DNA of 64,000 nt from Sthenelais limicola (taxonomy: Eukaryota > Annelida > Polychaeta > Phyllodocida > Sigalionidae), in contig OW804095.1 in the NCBI GenBank assembly GCA_942159475.1, positions 63,764,773 to 63,828,772 on the forward strand, read 5' to 3'. Made by a program: the position numbers and the translations under genes. A model generated the notes under the pieces. That model was given only the letters and a program-made list of their open reading frames with translations, had not been told where the DNA came from and searched no databases. This document shows, piece by piece, positions 43,337 to 54,305 of the stretch; positions within the stretch are counted from its first letter, which is position 1, and every line of letters begins with the position of its first letter.

Positions 43337-45472
43337 CTAGGCGACCCAATGCGGACCAATCCATAACAACAAATAACGGGTCACCTTTCTTCCACCTAGT
43401 GCTCTTTACTGGTATGGGGAAAAGAATGAGATTCAACTAACTCGGAAATTCCTCCTGTGGACCTCCCTCGTAACTTTGTGCAGGTACTCACAACAACCTA
43501 AAGAAGCTTTGAGTTTACAGGGATTATCATGTAAATTGTCTGCAGACATCTGTACAGTAATCTTGTTATTATTTTGTTATTATGTTGTCAGCCTCACTGA
43601 CTCTGGAAGCTAACACTGCAAGCTAACTCTGCAAGCTAACCACCAATGAATCAAGCTTTGACAGCGCAGAGCCGTGACGTCCTAACGGCTATGCGCGAAA
43701 GTAGTAATAAATAAAAGACAAGGCATTCCGCGGCTATGCGCGAAAGTCTGGTGAGAGGGGAGGGGCAGGGGGGATGGGACAGATAAGCCACAGCTATATA
43801 AACAATGACAGCCTAGGAAGCATACAAGTTAGAACACACATCTCACTGGTGCCGTACGCTTTTCTAGACTAGGCGACCCAATGCGGACCGTAGGGCCGGA
43901 GGACCAAACCATAACAACAAATAACGGGTCACCATTCTTCCACCTAGTGCTCTTTACTGGTATGGGGAAAAGAATGAGATTCAACTAACTAGGAAATTCC
44001 TCCTGTGGACCTCCCTCGTAACTTTGTGCAGGTACTCACAACAACCTAAAGAAGCTTTGAGTTTACAGGGATTATCATGTAAATTGTCTGCAGACATCTG
44101 TACAGTAATCTTGTTATTATTTTGTTATTATGTTGTCAGCCTCACTGACTCTGGAAGCTAACACTGCAAGCTAACTCTGCAAGCTAACCACCAATGAATC
44201 AAGCTTTGACAGCGCAGAGCCGTGACGTCCTAACGGCTATGCGCGAAAGTAGTAATAAATAAAAGACAAGGCATTCCGCGGCTATGCGCGAAAGTCTGGT
44301 GAGAGGGGAGGGGCAGGGGGGATGGGACAGATAAGCCACAGCTATATAAACAATGACAGCCTAGGAAGCATACAAGTTAGAACACACATCTCACTGGTGC
44401 CGTACGCTTTTCTAGACTAGGCGACCCAATGCGGACCGTAGGGCCGGAGGACCAAACCATAACAACAAATAACGGGTCACCATTCTTCCACCTAGTGCTC
44501 TTTACTGGTATACAGAAAAGAATGAGATTCAACTAACTCAGAAATTCCTCCTGTGGACCTCCCTCGTAACTTTGTGCAGGCACTCACAACAACCTAAAGA
44601 AGCTTTGAGTTTACAGGGATTATCATGTAAATTGTCTGCAGACATCTGTACAATAATCTTGTTATTATTTTGTTATTATGTTGTCAGCCTCACTGACTCT
44701 GGAAGCTAACACTGCAAGCTAACTCTGCAAGCTAACCACCAATGAATCAAGCTTTGACAGCGCAGAGCCGTGACGTCCTAACGGCTATGCGCGAAAGTAG
44801 TAATAAATAAAAGACAAGGCATTCCGCGGCTATGCGCGAAAGTCTGGTGAGGGGGGAGGGGCAGGGGGGATGGGCCAGATAAGCCACAGCTATATAAACA
44901 ATGACAGCCTAGGAAGCATACAAGTTAGAACACACATCTCACTGGTGCCATACGCTTTTCTAGACTAGGCGACCCAATGCGGACCGTAGGGCCGGAGGAC
45001 CAATCCATAACAACAAATGACAGGTCACCTTTCTTCCACCTAGTGCTCTTTACTGGTATACGGAAAAGAATGAGATTCAACTAACTTGGAAATTCCTCCT
45101 GTGGACCTCCCTCGTAACTTTGTGCAGGCACTCACAACAACCTAAAGAAGCTTTGAGTTTACAGGGATTATCATGTAAATTGTCTGCAGACATCTGTACA
45201 ATAATCTTGTTATTATTTTGTTATTATGTTGTCAGCTAACACTGCAAGCTAACTCTGCAAGCTAACTCTGCATGATACACGGGAATGATACCGAGGAATC
45301 TAGCTTTGACAGCGCAGAGCCGTGACGTCCTCACGGCTATGCACGAAAGTCTGGTGAGGGGGGAGGGGTAGGGGAGATGTGACAGATAAGCCACAGCTAT
45401 ATAAACAATGACACCCTAGGAAGCATAGAAGTTAGAACAGACATCTCACTGGTGCCATACGCTTTTCTAGAC
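43337..45472. repeat. Four-copy tandem array of a 548-bp promoter-like unit
   Basis: Units start CTAGGCGACCCAATGCGGACC at 43337, 43869, 44417 and 44965. Units 2 and 3 are 548 bp, unit 1 is 532 bp (it lacks 16 bp near its start) and unit 4 is shortened. Each has TATATAAA (43795, 44343, 44891, 45398), a CRE-like TGACGTC upstream, two GGCTATGCGCGAAAGT boxes in units 1-3 (one altered copy in unit 4) and a GGGAGGGGCAGGGGGGATG block. Units differ by only a few bases. This looks like a repeated promoter or spacer-promoter array rather than inert satellite. It is followed by no recognisable gene. Confidence 0.85.
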
Positions 45473-47615
45473 ACGGGGGACCGATCATGCACTTCAAAGT
45501 AAAGAAATAGATACGAGCCGGAAATAAACGTTGAGATCCCAGGAGATTTGTCAGAAGTTTATTACGATAAATTATGACATTAAGTTATTTAAGTACATAA
45601 ACCAAGACAAAATAATCCGCATGTCCCGATTTAATAATCATAATCATTAATGAACAAGCAGAGCGGGCAGGATGACCATGCTACTGAAGACACAATTAGG
45701 AGTCGGTTATTATCATTGAGCTTTCAGTGAATAAAGAACAACTTGCTGGTAACGTCTAACGCTTTTGCTTTGATTGTTGATTAACAACTCGAACAAAATT
45801 ATTATGGCTCCTGATAATCCTTTCCTTAATTGGCTAAAATCTACCGCCCCGTGAGACAGTAGCGCCATCTCATGGCTTTCGACGAAAACCCACAGCAATC
45901 ATATCGCTATAAATCTTTCTATATACACAAGACCGTTTACGGTAACCAAAAATGAAATACACATTCAATGGGATCAATGTTATACATCGAAAAAAGACCC
46001 TCGAATATGACCATCAAACCAGAAGTATAAATGCGTTCCCATTAAATAATACAGCATTCCCATTTAAAGCTGATGCGCTAAGAAACATCTTTTAAGTTTA
46101 TGATAAGTCTCTTTGATGAATCCTATATTGCCATACCCTCACCAAGTGTAAAACCACCTCAGTAAAATCTCCAATTGTAATTACACTGACACCATTATAT
46201 TGGAATACACTCAATGACAACAATTGTTAAAGAGAAGCAATACGTATTATGCCTAATGCTAGATAGCTTTCAACAATCAGTCACATATATGACATGCATT
46301 ATCTGATGATTATATAACAAACACTATCAAAACTTTCCCATCCAGGATAAATAGGTTTTAAACACAGATTAATTTATATGGTGAAATCCCTGCTTTTACC
46401 AGTGGTTCCCAAAAGAAACATTAACAAATGTATAACAGTAACACGTAACAATATATTTAATTTATCAATTGCTAAACAGAATTACACAACAATATGCATT
46501 TTCCATGAGCTACAAATAGAGAAAAGAAGAGCACAAGATTACACCAAAACAGTAATAACAAGATAATCATGTCCCATGGCACTAACAATTTGGCAGGTAC
46601 ATAACATTTACCAATTCATAATTTTCAGTAACAGTAAAAGATAATGTTTCTCAGAGACATAAGTGCGAGGGTTTGTTCGGTAAATATGAACATATAACGA
46701 CAATTTGCTGATACGGACTCGGTCAGGCACCGCAGTTCCGGGTGCTCTTCTTCCGGTGACCAAGTCAGAGCCGGAGTGGCAACAATTCTATCTTTGGCCA
46801 TCAGAGGTCGTGGTATTTTATAAGAGTCCCTATTCACGTAATTTTAAAAATGTCATTTATACCACGATCGGGGTAGAAAAGGGTCATATTTTCGCGCGTG
46901 GATCCATCCAAGAAAATACAATGGCATGTATCCACTCATTTGCAGCGTGTACAACCCCCGATCGTGGTATAAATGTCTTTACTCTTATCTGTTTAAACTG
47001 TCTGAGAATGTAAGGGTTCGTACAAGCTCCTAGAGCCCCAACCGCGGCAGTTGTGTTTGGTGATTAAAGGCGAGAACCTGTAAGAACCTGGTTCTGTTTA
47101 TTATTTCCGGTTGCGATCTAGATTCATAGCCTCCACGATCCGATAGAAATAAGCTAGACACTACAGATGGAACCAAATCGCCTCTCCAATAGTCCACAAC
47201 CCTCCTTATCACTAACGAACTCGCTAAAAATATAATATAAAATCACATACATATGAAGATCGTAGGACAGATAGGGCATGTACAAGACAGTATACGGTAT
47301 ATCTATCCTATTTCTTTTTAATATATTCAGGCAGTGATATGACACTACCCATGGCAGAAACATATTCAAGACCACTCAACAGTTCTTCATTTAAGTAGAC
47401 AGTATACAGATGTCTACGCTTATGTTCATACCAGAAAACACACAATTTAAGTATAACAACTCTTTACACTCTTGCTTAGCTTTGCTTTGCACATAGCACA
47501 TATAATGTATACGTTTACAGCGTATGCACAACAAAGCTCGCATTTTGAGTAAATCTACAGACACGGCATATGGGAAAATATTAACTCATCAGTGAACTAT
47601 ATATATATGGGTAAA
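45473..47615. other. Non-coding region, includes the 3' UTR of the minus-strand zinc-finger gene
   Basis: The 3' UTR of the zinc-finger gene should begin at 47615 going down. AATAAA on the minus strand at 47096-47101 is a candidate poly(A) signal. The inverted repeat at 46854-46975 is listed separately. No other gene is recognised. Confidence 0.45.
46854..46975. repeat. 122-bp segment bounded by a perfect 20-bp inverted repeat
   Basis: Arm 46854-46873 (CATTTATACCACGATCGGGG) is exactly complementary to 46956-46975. The 82-bp interior has weaker self-complementarity (GTGGATCCAT and ATGTATCCAC). It resembles a small MITE or a structured hairpin. There is no coding potential. Confidence 0.7.
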
Positions 47616-50600
47616 TTAATAACAATTGAAGTCAGAGACTTCAACCCATTCATTATCGCCATCTAATGTTGAGTCACTAGTATCAATCTCAAACCCTCGG
47701 TTACTCTGCATTTGAAATTGACCCTGAGGCATGGCGAAGCTTCTTGTGGGTTGTTCGAAGAGAGATTCTGACAAATGCGAATGTAATCGGTGGAAATATC
47801 CAGGAGGCATTGTCGAGTATATTTGATTGGCACTGCGAGAAACAGGTTGGTTATTTGAGGAGACAGGATAGGGTTTGGCGCGGAGATCGAGAGCATTGCG
47901 ATTATCTGCATTTAGAATGTTTCGCGTCTGCGAGTCGAAAATATGTGGGGATAAAGTTGGGGTATGATTTGATGATTGAGGGAGGGTATTTGAAGAAATA
48001 ATAGGATGGAGAGATTCACGAATATGCAATGTGGAAGTATTGTCCAGTGGCAGTTGGTAGTTATAGCGAGTCGCTGGTTCACGATAGGAAACAGAATAAG
48101 ATGAATCGTATCTGCTTGCAGTGTATGGAGAAGCGTAAGGCGGTGGTTGAATGGGCTGCTTTCCAATGCTAGAATGTATTACACCTGGTTGGGGAGAGTA
48201 AGCAGACTCGGTACTTGTATAATTGGGGAAATTGGTATTTAGAGGCAAAGTATGCGATACTCCGGCAACGGCCCCATCATTAGGGTCAATTTTTTTCACT
48301 TTATGACATATTGTGTCCCCCGCACTCGCATATATACGTTCAGCCACATAAGAAGCATCTTGCTCGTGAAGATTTGTTTTAGGAGACTCGCCAGCCCTAT
48401 TGTGAACTCCAGCCATGAGATCTTCTATGCTTGTTGGTTCAGATTTTAATAACGGGGCGTCTTTTGAAGGGATTGAACTAGTATAGCCTGCTGTACTTAG
48501 CCGCTTTCTTTGCAACTCCGCACAAGCAAATTCAGCTGCTTGCAGTTGAATTTGTTTGGAAAAATCCTGTTTTATTTCGGATAGTGATGCTTGTACATTG
48601 GGATCCTTAGCAATATCCCCAATTAATTCAGGGTGCTCCGAAAACAAAAAGCCAGCTTCAGGTTCATAATAAACAGTGGTTTCTTCGTCACTCGCCACAT
48701 TCTCCCCATTTGATATACTGTTATCCATAGCTTTTGCGGTTTTATAATTTGTCTTAGCACTACTAGTATCAAGAATGATGCAGTTTGAACGCGTTTCTTC
48801 TGATTTAATTTCTTGAGAAGCTGCCAATACTTGATTTATCAGTTGGTTATTGCATTCCGACGAGGTAATATATGATGGCTCTCCGTAGTGTTCATCCCGA
48901 ATATTTCCTTGCTCCATCGCTATTTCAAGAAGGCTTTTCCCATCAGCTTCAGCTAACCCAGGGTTAGATGACAAAGAACCTCTTTTTCCACTTCTTTTTG
49001 ATTTAGTCTTGGGGACTGTATGGGTATATATGTGTTCTTTCAGCGCCCGGATTTTACTAAATGAAGCTCCGCATTCATCACACGTATATGCCTTGTCTTT
49101 GTGAGTGCGTGTATGCTGATAAAGACTCTGCGGTGAAGAGAAACACTTGTCACAAACCTGACACTTGTGCTTTCTTTCCAACTCACCAGAGTGTCTCTGT
49201 TGGTGAAGTCTGAGCGTCTGCATGTGAGTAAATCTCCGGCCACAGGTTCCACAAGCATACGGACGATCGCGGTGTGTTTTGGAATGCTGGTACAGACCTT
49301 GGGGAGTAGCGAATTTCTTGTCACAATCTCGACACGCATGCTTGCGCACGGATTCGTGAATTTTTTCATGTTGTTTCAGATACTGATGGAGGGCGAATTG
49401 CTTCTGACAAACGTTGCAAATGAAGGGCTTGCTACCACTATGCATGTGCAAGTGTTCTTCTAAATTATGTTGGTTATTGAATGATTTGGAGCACAGCGTG
49501 CACCCAAATGGTCGGGCCCCATCGTGGACAGACATATGTATCCTTAAACTACCTGCACGGCCAAATCCCTTATCACATATAGGACAAATGTGAGGGCGAT
49601 CATTTGAATGACACTGCAGATGAATCTTAAGGCCGCTGCTTGTTGTAAACTGTTTTGCACACTGATCACACATAAAAGGTTTCTCTCCTCGATGGCGCCT
49701 CATATGTTCCTCGAGCAGAGAAGCAGAATTCATTCCACGGTCACAAATATAACATGTGTGTCGCTTCCTCTCACCGGTGTGTTCATGCATGTGGTTTTTA
49801 AAACCTTTTTTTGTAAAAAATGTAGAGTCACAAACAGTACAGAGAAAAGTTTCTTTGTCAATCGGTAAATTTTCTGCTATGTGAACCTCTTTCAGATGAA
49901 ACGACAGAGACCTTTGATCAGGAAATGTTTCGTCACATTGGGCGCAGTATGAAGGATGTTGTCCTTTAACGTGACGCTCGTAATCTCTCTTTGTAGTAAA
50001 CACTTCCTTACATTCAGAACATGAGATGGTTTTAGGGGCATCATCTTTTTCTTGGTTCTTCGATTTTCTCCTAGATTTAGTTGGTCGGTCAGCCAAGTCA
50101 TCTCCTTCCTCTTTTTCATTGTACAGACTTTCTGATGGAGTTGTAGACTTAGAATTATGAGAGGCCATATGCCGCTTCAAGTTAGAAGGTGAACCGAAGT
50201 CAGTCAAACAAATGGGACAAGTAATCTCCTGTGCTTCAATTTCATCAGCTTTATGTTTTTCTAAATGTAATCTCAGGAACGACTTTCTGTCGAATTTCTT
50301 TTTACAAATATGGCACGCATGCTGATGATGTTCACTTTGAATATGTGATTTCAATGATTCCTTATCGGAGAAAACCGATTTACAGAAAACACACGTCCCG
50401 GGAGATAATCCCTCATGGAGTTTGAAATGTTTCTCTAGCCCTTCTTTCGTTTTGTATCTTTCGCAACAAAGAGAACACTCAAAGAATTCTTTGCTTTTTT
50501 TGTGCCAAAGTACATGCCTGTTGTAATCAGATCTATATGGAAACTGGCGATTGCACGCCCGACAAAACATATCTATTTCGTCCCTGTGGGTTGTCAAGTG

Positions 50601-51601
50601 GGCTTTAAGGTCAACAAGGCCTGGGAAATCAGTCTGACAATACACACATGCGTACGGCTTTCCGTTCTTGTGTTCTTGTGTAATGTGTTTCATTAAACGA
50701 ATAGAATGAGAAAACTTTTGTTCACACAAAACACATACCATACTTTTATCTGTGTGTTTAACGAGGTGTTTTTTCAAACTTTCTTTGGTTTCAAAAGTGT
50801 GCCTACACTTGCCGCAAGGGAACTGGCCCCGGCCATGCTCTAAGATAAAAGACTGTGGACTTTCAACTCTAGTGTCAATACTCTCAATGATTTCGCCTAG
50901 TTTTCCCTCCTTGCATGAGTACTGACTATGCTTCTCTTTGTGCCTCACCAGTTCAGGTGGCTTTTCGAATCCAGTGGTGCAAATCTGACAGGAAGCGAGA
51001 TCTTGGTTATCATGCATATGCTTATGCTGAAACCACTGCTCAATACCAGAAAACGTTTTCAGGCAGATCAAACATTCATATTTAGAGGATTTGGATCTAT
51101 TTTGTCCGTGCCTATTTTCTTTCTCTGCAATATTTTTACTTTTAACCGTTGTGCTGGTCACACCTTTGTCCTCTACAAGGATGACATCGTTCCGCCTAGA
51201 ATCTTTAGTGTGTTTCGTTTTATTGGTATCAGTGCGACATGGATTTTGCGTGTCCTCGTCTTTTGTACGGAGCGTGTCTTCATCAAGTTGGTTCTCCTCT
51301 TCGCCACTACTACCCCAGTCAGTTTCGCAGAACATCAGGAACCTAAAATTTGAATTTCGACATTTAAAAACTTATTGAGGTATTAACTATAAATAATCAC
51401 ATAGAATTAAGAACCAGTAGCTATATTCCGACAATTACCAAATGAATGGGCTTTCTGAAAGAAAAAAATCGATAAATAAAGATAACTTGTAAATCATTTA
51501 ACTGGCTTACAGGTGTCGACAGACCCAAAACTACCTTTGACAGATTTTATATGAACATACCTTGCTTTTTGTTCCCCTCCTGCTCTTTCTTCAGAACTCA
51601 T
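47616..51601 (-). CDS. C2H2 zinc-finger protein with 22 fingers (two coding exons)
   Basis: Coding exon 1 (51561-51601) starts ATG at 51601 and encodes MSSEERAGGEQKA plus two bases. Its donor AG|GTATGT joins in frame to the acceptor TTTTAG|G, and exon 2 runs 47616-51342. The product is 1255 residues. An acidic N-terminus is followed by about 22 C2H2 fingers (roughly 100-810), from YECLICLKTF to YTCDECGASF. Fingers 13-22 have TGERKRH- or GEKPF-like linkers (RGEKPFMC, SGSKPFIC), typical of DNA-binding arrays. The last 450 residues are Ser/Asn/Pro-rich and disordered, ending in an acidic EWVEVSDFNCY. No KRAB, BTB or SET domain is visible. It is a likely nuclear sequence-specific regulator, orthology not assigned. 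It is divergently arranged with the gene at 54306. Confidence 0.9.
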
Positions 51602-54214
51602 CTTGATAGCTCACAATTCTGTCAACAAAATACCACAACCAAACATGTTAGTACATGTATATGCATTTTATCATCATGTCATCGGCACCATCAGTACTGC
51701 ATTGCAGAAGCCATAAGGGACTTTCATCATCTAAACTCCCCATAGTTTTCCTGAATTAAAAAGAAGATAAACAAAGAAAGTAATGCCTTGTCTGAAAAAA
51801 AGTGCGATTGGTTGAACAACGGGAGTCAATATGCAAATACAGAGGGAAAATGAAGAGGTTAGAAACATTTTATATCTAAGCATGTGTTACATGTAAAAAT
51901 AATATTATGGCCTAAGAAAAATAATAATTTAATGGGAGCAATCTGGTTTCTACTAGGGTACGATATTTAGCCTAGTCAAAAATAGTGCCCGGCGTAGATC
52001 AATTCTCTCATAATAATTAGGATAAGGATAAACTTCATAGTTTCCCCAGACTAGGTCGTGTAGTAGATCGAGATGAAGACCATTTTGTTTATAGGGAAAA
52101 GCTAGAATGGCAACCATGCTGTTGGTGTGAATGACTCTTGACTCACTCAAGGGACGATTGGATTATAGGCAGGACTAACAAGTCATTTAATTCATTCCAT
52201 CAGATGTTTGAGATTAAAGATACCATGCATATAATAAGAAGTACCGCGGTGCAGTCGGAGTCCCGTTATTAGGCTAAATGGCAATGCGAGAGCTCAAATG
52301 CGCTCGCAACAAAAGAGAGGGCGTGACTCCGGCTGACTCAAAATGCAAAGGCACCGAAGCAATGAGGAGGTTTGAGACGTTACTCTGGTGGGAGTTTGGT
52401 CAAAGCGATCGACTGATCGATCAAAGCACGACTGCAGGCATAAGTTAACAAAGCATTGCCATTGGGGAAACTCATTAAAACAAACCGAAAACCACGGAAA
52501 TTTAGAGAGGGAGCAAACCCCTAGTCCCTACTATCTATACCGTACTATCCCGTAGGAGTAACCCTATAGTATAGCTAGCATCATTGATAGCAAGAGTCTC
52601 AAGGACTCGCATCTATTATAATTTAGGCTGATAGTCAGGGGGATGGGCAGTTACCCTGGCAGTGAACGATGATTGGGGACTTTGTAATTCAAGATAAAAT
52701 AAGGTTTTGCATTGCAATCTGGATTCAACATGTATAACATATTGACCAGTGACTCACAAGTTAATCACATGTTAGCTTGTAAACGACCCATACCATCCTA
52801 ATGCCTATTTTAGTAAATGTAATAACTTACGATATCCCTAGGTCTCCGGGTGCACAGTCGATCACTAAACCTTTAGCACCAAACAAGAATGACCGAAATA
52901 CCAATTAACTTTAAGTTCAAAGAAGTAAGAAATCATACATTTAGATATCAATCAAGTTCATGTAATACCAGTAACCGCCACTCATTCCGTTTAATCATTA
53001 TATTTTGGAAATGTATTCGTAAACACCGATATCTAAACGATTTTAGTTTTGCGTTTCCGATCACATATATACATACACAGACTCGTGCGCTCTTTACTTG
53101 GTCCGAGAGGTAGGTTTTAGCGAGACAGTACATATGCGACTCCCATTTGGAAACTGAATTCTCTATTTTCTGTCGATATTGTGTGTGTGTGCATATATAC
53201 GACTTGTTTTAACAGTTACATTAAGTTTGTATAATTCAAATGCTTTACATTACCTCTACACTCGCGTCAAGATCATTTAACTCATATTATCGCCCACAGC
53301 AACAACTTTAGCTGTGATTTAAAGAGTTTCAGTGACACTGTCATAGTCGTACTGGAGCATATATCCGAATACACAAATACAGATTTGCTTCGTTCTTTCG
53401 CAGATCTATCCTGTGGAAGCCCTTGCATGTACCCCACGCTTTAATGATGGGAATGAATTCACTTTGTTAAAACAGGTCCCAGTGTCGCCTTCGCCTTCGG
53501 GTCTCTTTGGCTTTCTTTGCCGGGGGCAATGATTTTCTCATTCCCGAGAGGCTTACCTAAGTTATAATGTTATGTTAATGAAATACAATAAATAATATAT
53601 ATGACTGCTACTATGTCTATGATGGGTTTATTCTATCACCGTGCTCCATCACGTCAGGTGTTTGCCCCTAGGCATCATAATCACTAATGAATTATTAATT
53701 TTGTGACATTAATACTAATAGAACTTATACATTAGAATTTATAGGCACCGGTATACTGCATAAACCGCGCTAACTTGGACTAGACCATATTTTTAAAAAG
53801 AAAATTGCAATGAATGCATGAGTGCGAGAATCTGTCAATACCATTACATTTTATATAGCCTGGGGTAGGAGCAAATATGGAAAATAGGTGTATGATACAA
53901 AATCAGAGAATTGTGATCATTATTTCCAGTAAAAACCGTACCCGTACGGTGATTAGAGGAAACGTGATTTGTATAGCTGAACAAGAGAGAGATACGTTAT
54001 ATTCTCCTCGCTTTCGTTCAAGAATAAGTGGAAAAAAGTGTATACATGTGTGTGTGTGTGGGGGGGGGGGGGTAGTAAATTATCCTTGTATTGTGAGAAA
54101 AAGGGTTCTGTTCTGAAAAAAGGTCCCTTATTATTAGGTTGGGAGCGAGCATAGGGGTACCCACTTTTGTTCTAATTTATTTTTAAGAATACTGTTCTTA
54201 TCTCTTTATTGCAG
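51602..54214. promoter_or_regulatory. Intergenic region between divergent zinc-finger genes (possible shared promoter)
   Basis: The two zinc-finger genes point away from each other across about 2.7 kb. The region includes the 5' UTR of the left gene and, before the acceptor at 54214, at least one untranslated exon of the right gene, not located. A GC-richer patch at about 52240-52350 with GTCGGAGTC and GACTCCGGC arms is the best promoter candidate. A GT/G-run microsatellite is at about 54050-54071. Confidence 0.35.
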
Positions 54215-54305
54215 GTTCCCCAAAATGACGTTCTAAGAAAGAACATGCGGTGTGGAGGGGAGCAGATTCAAGCTTCTCTAATTGAATCTGGCAAATTTAA
54301 CAGTC

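Noticed and set aside
43337..45472. Possible CRISPR-like or simple satellite array
   Set aside because: The repeats are 548 bp, directly abutting, without spacers, and the genome is eukaryotic.
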